Origin: Helicobacteraceae bacterium
GTDB lineage: Bacteria; Campylobacterota; Campylobacteria; Campylobacterales; Sulfurimonadaceae
Direction: 5' to 3'
Assembly (NCBI GenBank): GCA_027056525.1
Contig: JALUKO010000357.1
Location: 1-6,815, forward strand
DNA: 6,815 nucleotides
Below the pieces are notes generated by a model. That model saw only the letters and a program-made list of their open reading frames with translations. It ran no database searches and was not told the DNA's origin. Positions 1-6,275 of this stretch are shown here, piece by piece (positions within the stretch are counted from its first letter, which is position 1; each line of letters starts with the position of its first letter). The position numbers were made by a program, and so were the translations under genes.

Positions 1-792
1 CTTAGCCTCTGCGCTGTGGCTCAAGAGAGGGTTGTCTCCCTGAGCCCCTCCATAACAGAGATCGTTTTTGCGCTTGAGAAGGGGGATGCGCTTGTTGGAA
101 CAAGTTCTTATTCCCTCTATCCAAAAGAGGCACTCAAGCTTCCTGTTATAGGGGGTTACACACAGCCAAATATAGAAAAAATCTTAGCACTCTCCCCCAC
201 TTTGGTCATTGGACAGACATTTAACTTTCGAGCACTTCAAAAACTAAAAAAATTTCATATCAAAACACTTATGGTACGTCTTCAAAGCATCAGAGATATC
301 CAAAACTCTATCCAAAAAATTTCAACTGCTCTTCATGCACAAGAATCAAAAGAGCAACAGCTCCTCCATAACATAACAACTGCAATCGACTCTATAAAAA
401 AAACAAAAACACCCCATAGCGTTATGATAGTGTACGGACTCATGGATGATCTCAGAAGCAGAACATATATTGCAGGCAACAACATCTTTTTTGATGAGAT
501 CATTAAACTGAGTGGAAACACAAACGCTTACACAAGCGACAACACACAGCAACCTGTTTTAAATTATGAAAATATCATAGCACTCAATCCTGATCAGGTG
601 ATCATACTTCATTCAAAAAAAAGCCACCCAAACACCGATATCAAAAAAGCACTCCAAAACTGGTACGCACTGCCCATAAACGCTTCAAAGAACAAAAAGA
701 TCAGTATCGTTGATGAGGAGTATATCCATATCCCCTCACACAGAATAGCCCTTACCATACAAAGACTCTCACAAGAGATGAGTGATGATTGA
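1..792 (+). CDS. btuF: Periplasmic cobalamin-binding protein of an ABC importer, BtuF-like (5' partial)
   Basis: Probable substrate-binding protein that captures corrinoids in the periplasm and delivers them to the permease encoded two genes downstream. The reading frame is open from base 1. The first visible residues are LSLCAVAQERVVSLSPS, which look like the end of a signal peptide with a signal peptidase I site after AVA (visible residue 7). The true start is therefore upstream of the window, and the GTG at base 16 is rejected because it would remove the export signal. The mature part has the BtuF/FhuD helical-backbone pattern: RVVSLSPSITEIVFAL at the N-terminus, VGTSSYSLYPKEA, then LPVIGGY and a 'NIEKILALSPTLVIG' repeat of the first lobe, a long helical linker, and the second-lobe motif 'NIIALNPDQVIIL'. 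It ends near 263 visible residues, which fits the family. The SSYSxYP stretch favours BtuF over siderophore binders, and the cobalamin genes downstream support this. The ligand is inferred, not shown. Confidence 0.85.
   Translation, partial: LSLCAVAQERVVSLSPSITEIVFALEKGDALVGTSSYSLYPKEALKLPVIGGYTQPNIEKILALSPTLVIGQTFNFRALQKLKKFHIKTLMVRLQSIRDIQNSIQKISTALHAQESKEQQLLHNITTAIDSIKKTKTPHSVMIVYGLMDDLRSRTYIAGNNIFFDEIIKLSGNTNAYTSDNTQQPVLNYENIIALNPDQVIILHSKKSHPNTDIKKALQNWYALPINASKNKKISIVDEEYIHIPSHRIALTIQRLSQEMSDD
773..777 (+). promoter_or_regulatory. Ribosome binding site deciding the ATPase start
   Basis: AAGAG lies 7 bases before the ATG at 785, inside the end of the btuF-like gene. This spacing favours ATG 785 over the GTG at 782 as the start of the ATPase gene. 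Confidence 0.45.
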
Positions 793-1510
793 GATCGATT
801 CTCTGAGTTGCCGTTTTGATGGAACGAGTGTTCTTGAAAATATCTCTTTAGATATAGACTCTCATTTGAGCATACTTGGGGCAAACGGTTCAGGTAAAAG
901 CACCTTTGCAAAATCACTCTGTAACCTTGTAGAGTTTCAAGGGAGCATACACCTAAACTCCCATGACGTGAAAGAGATTTCACACAAACAAAGAGCAAAA
1001 CTGATCTCTTACATACCTGCGAAACTGGAAGTTTACGACCCCTACATAGAGCTGTTTGAGTTTGTACTTCTTGGTAGGTTTGCCTACAAAAAAAGTTTTT
1101 TTGAATACACACACCAAGATCGCCAGATCGCTCTTAAGTATCTACGACTTCTCAACATTGAACACCTAAAAAACCACACCCTGCACTCTTTAAGCTCGGG
1201 TGAGCAACAACTCGCACTTATAGCAAGCGCACTCTCTCAGGAGAGTGATATCATCATACTTGATGAGCCTACAGCGAACCTTGATCCTTACAACTCACGG
1301 GTGATAGCACAACACATCAAAGCACTGCAAAGGTCACATCAGGTCATACTGATAACACATGATCTGCACCTTGCTGCATTTGTCAACTCCGCTGTACTTT
1401 TTTTCAAAGACGCCAAAGCAGATTTTTACAAAAACAATTTTTTTCAAAACAGTGTACTTCAGAAGCTCTATGGGGTTGAGTTTGACAATCTGGCGGTCAG
1501 ATATGAGTAG
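785..1510 (+). CDS. btuD: Cobalamin ABC importer ATPase, BtuD/FecE-like
   Basis: Cytoplasmic ATPase that powers the BtuC-type permease. Numbered from ATG 785 (241 residues): Walker A GANGSGKST at 32-40, ABC signature LSSGEQ at 136-141, Walker B IIILDE at 156-161, D-loop ANLD at 164-167 and switch histidine in LITHD at about 192. Length is normal for the family. The Q-loop region reads YIPAKLE, with Ala79 where most relatives have Gln (see findings). The start is ATG 785, with an AAGAG ribosome site; GTG 782 is an alternative that adds one residue. The gene overlaps the binding-protein gene by 8 bases and the permease gene by 8 bases, so the three are almost certainly translated together. Assignment to cobalamin rather than iron-siderophore uptake rests on the neighbours, because the ATPase sequence alone does not separate the two. 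Confidence 0.92.
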   Translation: MIEIDSLSCRFDGTSVLENISLDIDSHLSILGANGSGKSTFAKSLCNLVEFQGSIHLNSHDVKEISHKQRAKLISYIPAKLEVYDPYIELFEFVLLGRFAYKKSFFEYTHQDRQIALKYLRLLNIEHLKNHTLHSLSSGEQQLALIASALSQESDIIILDEPTANLDPYNSRVIAQHIKALQRSHQVILITHDLHLAAFVNSAVLFFKDAKADFYKNNFFQNSVLQKLYGVEFDNLAVRYE

Positions 1511-2468
1511 GTTTGTTATCTGGTTTGCTCTTGTATCTATTGCGCTTCTCTCACCCTTTGTGGGTGCCGCTTCCATAAATATCGACGATCTTTTGCATTT
1601 TGATTCGCTCAGCTCAAGCATATTTTTTGAGCTTCGACTTCCCCGCGTCGCATTTGCCTTTTTAGCGGGTGCCATTTTAGCTCTCAGTGGCCTTTTATTT
1701 CAAACGCTCTTTAGAAATGCTCTTATGACACCCTACACGCTTGGAATCTCAAGCGGTGCAGTTTTAGGGGCGGGGATAGCCATAAAACTTGGTCTTACAA
1801 GCTTGTTTTTTGGTCTTGGGGCTATGAGTATCTTTGGATTTTTAGGTGCTATGTTCACTGTTTTTTTACTTGTGTATCTTGCACGCTTTTTACGCAATTC
1901 ACAACAAGAATCACTTTTACTTTTAGGAATTGCCCTCTCACTCTTTTACTCTGCTGCACTGATGGTACTGTTTTATCTCGGAGATACACTCCAAAACGAT
2001 ATGCTCATACGCTTTACTATGGGTTCTCTCTCAGTGATTGGGTGGGTTTACCCTTTAGTACTTGTAGTGATCACACTCATTTTGATCCTGAGCATCTATC
2101 TTTTTAGGTTTGAGCTGCAGCTTCTGAGTATCTCTGATGAGAGCGCCTCTCTTAAAGGGGTTCATACAAAAAGACTTACCCTCTTTTTACTCATCGTCTC
2201 ATCATTTGCCATCGGTACACTTGTAAGCATAAGCGGTCCCATAGGCTTTGTGGGGCTGATCATCCCCCATATGGTCTCCAAGCTCTACCCAAGCAGTGTG
2301 GACAAGCGCATACTCAAAACGGCACTTTTTGGCGGGCTTTTTCTTATAGCCTGTGACACGCTCACCCGTGTACTCGACACCCAGAGTGAGCTTCCCATAG
2401 GGATAGTGACTGCATTTATCGGCGGTCCGTTTTTTATCTATCTTATTATCAGCAGAAACAAAAAGTAA
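1503..2468 (+). CDS. btuC: Cobalamin ABC importer permease, BtuC/FecCD family
   Basis: Inner-membrane permease that forms the corrinoid channel as a dimer with two ATPase subunits. The 321-residue product is almost entirely hydrophobic segments, consistent with about 8-10 membrane helices. Family landmarks are visible: RLPRVAFAFLAGAILALSG (about 45-63), QTLFRNALMTPYTLG (about 67-81, matching the RNPLAxPxxLG motif), and ISGPIGFVGLIIPHMVSKL near 243-261, the cytoplasmic loop that contacts the ATPase. The frame is open further upstream, to 1359, but that extension lies inside the ATPase gene and encodes no recognisable permease sequence. ATG 1503 (MSRFVIWF) gives a normal N-terminal helix and the usual family length. 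The ribosome site is weak (GGCGG, 1492-1496), so expression probably depends on coupling across the 8-base overlap. The gene stops 9 bases before the Cys-rich gene. Confidence 0.93.
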   Translation: MSRFVIWFALVSIALLSPFVGAASINIDDLLHFDSLSSSIFFELRLPRVAFAFLAGAILALSGLLFQTLFRNALMTPYTLGISSGAVLGAGIAIKLGLTSLFFGLGAMSIFGFLGAMFTVFLLVYLARFLRNSQQESLLLLGIALSLFYSAALMVLFYLGDTLQNDMLIRFTMGSLSVIGWVYPLVLVVITLILILSIYLFRFELQLLSISDESASLKGVHTKRLTLFLLIVSSFAIGTLVSISGPIGFVGLIIPHMVSKLYPSSVDKRILKTALFGGLFLIACDTLTRVLDTQSELPIGIVTAFIGGPFFIYLIISRNKK

Positions 2469-2473
2469 GGGGG
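2467..2473 (+). promoter_or_regulatory. Strong ribosome binding site for the Cys-rich protein gene
   Basis: AAGGGGG begins inside the permease stop codon and ends 4 bases before ATG 2478. It is the clearest Shine-Dalgarno sequence in the window and supports this start. Confidence 0.6.
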
Positions 2474-2477
2474 CTGT

Positions 2478-2903
2478 ATGGGTTACGCATCATGGTTTGA
2501 CACACATGCAAATAAACATAAAGCGATAGTGGGAAAACTTCTCAAAGAGGGTTATAACAAAGAGGCTGTTATCGAGTATTTTGACTTTGAGAACATGGTG
2601 CAAAAAGAGCCTGAGTTCTGTCCGCTTTATGCCAAAAACCAAAAATGTCATGAGATGAGTTCTCTTAACTGCTACCTTTGTGCCTGCCCCAACTTTAGGT
2701 TTGACGATGAGGGCATTGAGCAGATACAAGGCAAAACCAAGTACAGTTTTTGTGCTATTGACTCTAAAGATGGCAGAGCAGGAGTGTACGCAAACAAGAT
2801 CCATCAAGACTGCTCACTATGTCAAGTACCACACACACGAGAGTATGTACGCAAACATTTTGAGTTTGAGTGGAGCCAGATTATGAAAAAGTGTCCTCTT
2901 TAA
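2478..2903 (+). CDS. Cys-rich putative metal-binding protein ('cysteine-rich small domain'/zinc-finger-like family)
   Basis: A 141-residue soluble protein, molecular function unknown. It has nine cysteines: C48, C57, C65, C68, C70, C92, C112, C115 and C139. They fall in a conserved-looking pattern: FCPLYAKNQKCH (47-58), LNCYLCACPNF (63-73), FCAID (91-95) and DCSLCQVPH (111-119). This layout, including the closing CxxCxxPH, matches what I recall of the 'cysteine-rich small domain' family (PF04071/COG2158), often found next to cobalamin genes. I recall a comparable domain fused to the C-terminus of CobD in Methanosarcina, where it was reported to bind iron rather than zinc. The first 45 residues are helical, with no signal peptide or membrane segment. 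A strong ribosome site precedes ATG 2478. The TAA stop is followed directly by the next gene's ATG. Family assignment is fairly firm, the metal is unknown, and a cobalamin role is inferred from context. Confidence 0.82.
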   Translation: MGYASWFDTHANKHKAIVGKLLKEGYNKEAVIEYFDFENMVQKEPEFCPLYAKNQKCHEMSSLNCYLCACPNFRFDDEGIEQIQGKTKYSFCAIDSKDGRAGVYANKIHQDCSLCQVPHTREYVRKHFEFEWSQIMKKCPL

Positions 2904-3689
2904 ATGGGTGTCAAAACATCTATAGATCTCAAAGAGGTACAAAAGCTTTTTCCGGACTTTACTATCAACTCCCTTACCCCTACAACATCAGGGGTTGTTG
3001 ATACAACCTACATTACGGAGCATTATGTTCTTAAAAAGTATGAAAGAGAGTGTAATGTTACACACGATGCACAACGCCTCAAGCTCTTACACAAACAAGG
3101 GCTGCGTGTTCCCAGACATCTCTCCTCAAACAGGCAATGGCACCTGTATGAGAGACTCACGGGTTTAGAGCCACACACCATACAAACCTACCATATCCAG
3201 GCTCTTGCAAGGTTTCTCTCAAAGTTTCACTCCCTCAGCCACCGCATGGTTTGTGAAACACACTTTCTTGAGAACTACAGTATCGAGGGTATGTTACGCT
3301 ATTGTAAAAAGCATCATTTTTTTTACTACAAAAAACTGCAACACCTCAAGGATTACAAACTTGTAAATGATGGTTTTATTCACGGGGATATCTTTAAAGA
3401 CAACACCCTTTTTCATGGTGAGCAAATCGCTGTTTTTGACTTTATCGATGGTGGAAGCGGCGCTTTTGTATTTGATGCGGCGGTGGCACTTACAGCCTTT
3501 GATGCGAACAAACACACACCCTGTTTTCTCAACCTTTTTCTCAAAACATACAACCAAAGAGCCGTTAAAAAACTAAGCAAAGAGGAGCTGCTTCACAGTA
3601 TGCAAAAAGCGGCACATCTTTACGCGCTTTTGCGGATACAGCACTACAAAAACACCAAACGAGCCAAAGAGCTTCTTAGTAAAATTTAG
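2904..3689 (+). CDS. APH-fold small-molecule kinase; candidate L-threonine (or serine) kinase for cobamide synthesis
   Basis: A 261-residue soluble kinase of the aminoglycoside phosphotransferase / choline kinase / type II homoserine kinase (ThrB2) superfamily. Visible landmarks are a glycine-loop-like TTSGVVDTTY (27-36), a beta-strand YVLKKYE with the likely ATP lysine K44 or K45, the hinge-like LYERLTG (81-87), the catalytic loop HGDIFKDN (160-167; D162 base, N167 metal ligand) and the metal-binding VFDFIDGG (177-184; D179). All catalytic residues are present, so it should be active. The substrate cannot be read from sequence. The position between a cobalamin-associated metalloprotein gene and cobD suggests it makes L-threonine phosphate for CobD, a job done elsewhere by the unrelated kinase PduX. 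Ethanolamine/aminopropanol kinase, cobinamide kinase or homoserine kinase are alternatives. ATG 2904 follows the previous TAA with no gap and no clear ribosome site, which suggests translational coupling. Kinase fold is confident; the threonine role is a hypothesis. Confidence 0.85.
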   Translation: MGVKTSIDLKEVQKLFPDFTINSLTPTTSGVVDTTYITEHYVLKKYERECNVTHDAQRLKLLHKQGLRVPRHLSSNRQWHLYERLTGLEPHTIQTYHIQALARFLSKFHSLSHRMVCETHFLENYSIEGMLRYCKKHHFFYYKKLQHLKDYKLVNDGFIHGDIFKDNTLFHGEQIAVFDFIDGGSGAFVFDAAVALTAFDANKHTPCFLNLFLKTYNQRAVKKLSKEELLHSMQKAAHLYALLRIQHYKNTKRAKELLSKI

Positions 3690-3696
3690 GTAAAAT
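3689..3696 (+). promoter_or_regulatory. Possible extended -10 promoter element before the small RHH gene
   Basis: GGTAAAAT lies in the 12-base gap before ATG 3702. It resembles the extended -10 (GNTAnAAT) typical of Campylobacterota sigma-70 promoters, which often lack a -35. Transcription would start at or near the ATG, giving an almost leaderless message. There is no good Shine-Dalgarno for this gene (only AGG at 3688-3690, 11 bases away), which is compatible with this reading. A chance AT-rich match is equally possible. Confidence 0.25.
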
Positions 3697-3701
3697 CCCC
3701 T

Positions 3702-3908
3702 ATGCAAATAACAATAGATCAATACAACATGCAAAACCTGCAAACCTTTAGTGAACTTCTCAAAAAAGATCCAAGCACCATCATCAACGAAGCGTTAGAA
3801 GAGTACTTTGAGAAGGAGCAAAAAAAACTTTTGGAGAAAAACCTTGAAGATGAAAACGCTATGACAAACCTCGACTTTAACGAGTTTTGGGATGATGTCG
3901 ATATATGA
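3702..3908 (+). CDS. Small ribbon-helix-helix, antitoxin-like protein without a toxin partner
   Basis: A 68-residue protein. Residues 2-8 (QITIDQY) can form the DNA-binding beta strand, 9-22 and about 25-41 the two helices of a ribbon-helix-helix (CopG/MetJ/Arc) fold; 'DPSTIINEALEEYF' (23-36) is the typical turn plus second helix. The last 20 residues are acidic and end TNLDFNEFWDDVDI, a tail resembling those of small type II antitoxins that wrap around a RelE-like toxin. No toxin gene follows: cobD starts inside this stop codon (ATGA, 4-base overlap). It could be an orphan antitoxin, an operon regulator of the cobalamin genes, or a relic. The start is ATG 3702, with no strong ribosome site. 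That it is a real gene is supported by the overlap geometry and the coherent fold; the function is not known. Confidence 0.7.
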   Translation: MQITIDQYNMQNLQTFSELLKKDPSTIINEALEEYFEKEQKKLLEKNLEDENAMTNLDFNEFWDDVDI

Positions 3909-4903
3909 AACACGGCGGCAATATCTATAAGGCAGCAAAAAAACTTCGCTGCCTACCTGAGCAGATCATAGATTTCTCCTCTAACATCAACTGCTACCAT
4001 CCAAAAACAGGCATAACCCCGACAAAGGCGATGCTCATTCCCTATGCTGATGCAAACTACACCAAACTCAAAAAAACTATCGCAAAATCTTACGCACTCA
4101 AACCTGCACAAATCTCACTTCACAGTGGTGCTACCGCCGCTATTTTCAAGCTGTTTGAGAGCTTGGAAGAAAAGCGTGTCTATCTCTATGCACCACTCTA
4201 CGGTGAGTACGAAAAAGCCGCCAAAAAATACAACAAAAACATTGTCAAGATAAATCGCTTTAGCAACATAGATAAGCGGGTCAAAAAAAACTCCATCGTT
4301 GTTTTTGTCAACCCCTCAACCCCTGAGGGAAAGTTTTATAAACTCGATAAACTTTTTGCTATGTGGCAGGAGCAAAACTGCACCATCATTCTTGATGAAT
4401 CTTTTTTAGAGTTTGAAGCTCTTCTCTCTCAACGCTTTAGGATCGCAGAGTATAAGAAGCTCTTTATAGTGCAGTCATTTTCAAAGTTTTACAGCTGTGC
4501 GGGCGTACGTATAGGTGCAGTGTTTAGCAGTACAAAAAATGTGCAAAAACTTCACGCTCCGCCATGGAGTATCTCCTCTTTTGACGCCGCATTTTTACAA
4601 AAGAGGCTCAGTGATACAGAGTTTATAAAAAAAAGCAGAAAAATACACCTAAAAAGAAAACAGGAACTCTACCGTATTTTAGAAGATTCCAAGTTGTTTG
4701 ACACCATTTATGCGAGTGATGCCAACTTTTTTCTCACCCACTCCAAACACGCCAAAAAGCTTCACAAACATCTCTATGACAACAAAATACTCACAAGAGT
4801 TTGTACAAGCTTTGATTTTCTTACACACAGGCATATTCGCTTTGCACTCAAAGATACAAAGGCACATAAAAAACTTCAAAAGGCGCTCCATGCATTCACT
4901 TAG
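3905..4903 (+). CDS. cobD: CobD, L-threonine-O-3-phosphate decarboxylase (PLP enzyme)
   Basis: Cytoplasmic class I/II aminotransferase-fold enzyme that decarboxylates L-threonine phosphate to (R)-1-amino-2-propanol O-2-phosphate, which CbiB attaches to adenosylcobyric acid. The 332-residue product opens with MKHGGNIYKAAKKL, the HGGN signature of CobD, then IIDFSSNINCYHP (21-33). Further landmarks are the PLP-phosphate loop HSGATAAI (73-80), NPSTPEG (136-142), the PLP-nitrogen aspartate in ILDES (D164), the Schiff-base lysine in SFSKFY (K194), R202, PPWSISSFDAA (219-229) and the carboxylate-binding arginine in IRFAL (R312). It is somewhat shorter than the roughly 360 residues of Salmonella CobD and has no Cys-rich C-terminal extension, unlike the Methanosarcina enzyme. 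It could use serine phosphate instead, as reported for the norcobamide pathway of Sulfurospirillum multivorans. The gene overlaps the RHH gene by 4 bases and cobQ by 14. Histidinol-phosphate aminotransferase is the nearest alternative, but the HGGN start and context argue against it. Confidence 0.92.
   Translation: MKHGGNIYKAAKKLRCLPEQIIDFSSNINCYHPKTGITPTKAMLIPYADANYTKLKKTIAKSYALKPAQISLHSGATAAIFKLFESLEEKRVYLYAPLYGEYEKAAKKYNKNIVKINRFSNIDKRVKKNSIVVFVNPSTPEGKFYKLDKLFAMWQEQNCTIILDESFLEFEALLSQRFRIAEYKKLFIVQSFSKFYSCAGVRIGAVFSSTKNVQKLHAPPWSISSFDAAFLQKRLSDTEFIKKSRKIHLKRKQELYRILEDSKLFDTIYASDANFFLTHSKHAKKLHKHLYDNKILTRVCTSFDFLTHRHIRFALKDTKAHKKLQKALHAFT
4878..4883 (+). promoter_or_regulatory. Ribosome binding site deciding the cobQ start
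   Basis: AAAAGG lies 6 bases before ATG 4890, within the end of cobD. It supports this start over the open upstream frame that runs inside cobD. Confidence 0.45.
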
Positions 4904-6275
4904 TATTTTTGGAACAAGCAGCGATGCCGGCAAATCAACGCTTGCTTTTGCCATCACCTACCTCCTTCACCATCGAGGTATCAAAGTTGCCCCTTTTAAA
5001 GCACAAAATGTCTCAAATAACTCTCAGGTCAGTGATGATGGCGGTGAGATAGCGATCCCCCAACACTTTGCAGCAGAGTCCATCGGGGTGAAAACCTCGG
5101 TATCTATGAACCCCATACTTCTCAAATCGGGAGGCAACTCCTGCGCGCATATCATTATCAACGGTAAAAATATCGGCAACCAAGATGTATGGAGCTATTA
5201 CCGAGATATCGATACGCTCAAACCTTTTGCAAAAGAGGCCTTTGAGACATTACGAAAAACATATGAGTGCATAGTTGCCGAGGGTGCTGGAAGCCCGGTT
5301 GAGCTGAATCTGATGCAAAAAGACCTCTCCAATATTTTCATAGCCGATGAGTTCAACACCAAAATCATACTTGTAGCCGACATACAAAAAGGCGGTGTCT
5401 TTGCTTCTATATACGGTGTGTATAAACTGCTTCCAAAAAAACTTCGCAAAAATCTCATAGGTGTGATTGTCAATAAATTTCAAGGAGATATGACACTCTT
5501 TGATGAGGGGGTCAAGATCATACAGGAGCGTTTTGGCATCAAGGTGCTTGGTGTTGTACCGTTTTGCCCTTTTAACCTCGGATTTGAAGATGCCCAATCC
5601 CTTATGAACTATAGGCAAGATACAACAGATGCCATCATAAAGGTGGGTGTTGTGAGATTACCCCATATCTCAAACTTTACCGACTTTGAGCCCCTTGTTG
5701 CAGATGCACAAGTGGAGCTTACTTTTGTAAGTTCACTCAGTGAAGCGAGTCTGTGCGATGTTGTTGTTCTACCTGGAAGCAAAAGAGTTGTAGATGATCT
5801 TGCATGGTTAAAAGAGCGAGGTTTTGAGTCACTTCTGAGTTCAAAAGAGAAAGTTATTGTCGCTATTTGCGGCGGCTACGAGATGATGTTTGAGAAGATT
5901 TTTGACCCCCTCATGATAGAATCTGATGAAAAAGAGGTACAGGGATTTGGGCGTTTTAAAGGAGTTGTTACATTTCAAAAAGAAAAGATCCTTAAAAAAG
6001 GCACCTATAACCTCTTTGGTACTATTGTCGATGGGTATGAGATACACAACGCCGTTGCAACAAAAAGAGCAAAAAAGAAAAAAAATCTTTATGGAACCTT
6101 TGTGCATGCTCTCTTTGAGAGTGATGAGTTTCGCTACAAACTCTTTAGCTCCATAAATCCAAACTACACAGGCTACTCTTTTCAAACCTACAAAACAAAA
6201 GCGATACAAAAATTTGCCCTTCATATAGATAAGCATATAGATATGGATCATATAGAGAAAATGTTGCATGAGTAA
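4890..6275 (+). CDS. cobQ: Cobyric acid synthase CobQ/CbiP
   Basis: ATP- and glutamine-dependent enzyme that amidates carboxylates b, d, e and g of adenosylcobyrinic acid a,c-diamide to give adenosylcobyric acid. The 461-residue product (family usually about 480-510) has two parts. The N-terminal dethiobiotin-synthetase-like ATPase carries GTSSDAGKST (8-17), VAPFKAQNVSNNSQV (33-47), MNPILLK (73-79), EGAGSPVELNL (131-141) and DIQKGGVFA (164-172). The C-terminal class I glutamine amidotransferase carries LPHISNFTDFEPL (257-269), LPGSKRVVDDLAWL (294-307), the nucleophile in AICGGYE (C327) and the histidine in GTFVHALF (H406). ATG 4890 is chosen because MHSLSIFGTSSDAGKST places the P-loop at the very N-terminus as in the family; the frame is open back to 4698, inside cobD, without sense. 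A 14-base overlap with cobD and 8-base overlap with cbiB imply co-translation. Some usually conserved positions differ (EIGRAQ is EIAIPQ). A functional CobQ implies de novo corrin synthesis or use of early intermediates. Confidence 0.95.
   Translation: MHSLSIFGTSSDAGKSTLAFAITYLLHHRGIKVAPFKAQNVSNNSQVSDDGGEIAIPQHFAAESIGVKTSVSMNPILLKSGGNSCAHIIINGKNIGNQDVWSYYRDIDTLKPFAKEAFETLRKTYECIVAEGAGSPVELNLMQKDLSNIFIADEFNTKIILVADIQKGGVFASIYGVYKLLPKKLRKNLIGVIVNKFQGDMTLFDEGVKIIQERFGIKVLGVVPFCPFNLGFEDAQSLMNYRQDTTDAIIKVGVVRLPHISNFTDFEPLVADAQVELTFVSSLSEASLCDVVVLPGSKRVVDDLAWLKERGFESLLSSKEKVIVAICGGYEMMFEKIFDPLMIESDEKEVQGFGRFKGVVTFQKEKILKKGTYNLFGTIVDGYEIHNAVATKRAKKKKNLYGTFVHALFESDEFRYKLFSSINPNYTGYSFQTYKTKAIQKFALHIDKHIDMDHIEKMLHE

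Noticed and set aside
16..18. GTG as start of the binding-protein gene
   Set aside because: The frame is open to base 1 and the upstream codons read like the end of a signal peptide; starting here would leave a periplasmic protein without export signal.
1088..1102. AAAAAAAGTTTTTTT palindrome, terminator-like
   Set aside because: There is no GC stem or loop and it lies within the ATPase coding sequence; it encodes Lys-Lys-Ser-Phe-Phe in frame.
609..1112. Minus-strand open frame of 167 codons
   Set aside because: It is antisense to the binding-protein and ATPase genes, its protein shows no recognisable motif, and both sense genes are clear.
1359..1502. N-terminal extension of the permease frame
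   Set aside because: It lies inside the ATPase gene in another frame, has no family similarity, and ATG 1503 gives the normal length.
3317..3324. Run of eight T (and a run of eight A at 4283-4290) as possible phase-variable tracts
   Set aside because: Both are in frame inside metabolic genes with Phe/Lys codons; runs of this size are expected in an AT-rich genome and no frameshift is seen.
4698..4889. N-terminal extension of the CobQ frame
   Set aside because: It lies inside cobD; the CobQ P-loop belongs at the very N-terminus, which ATG 4890 provides.
5841..6269. Minus-strand open frame of 142 codons
   Set aside because: It is antisense to the conserved amidotransferase domain of cobQ and is rich in Phe/Leu/Cys as expected of a shadow of a Lys/Glu-rich gene.
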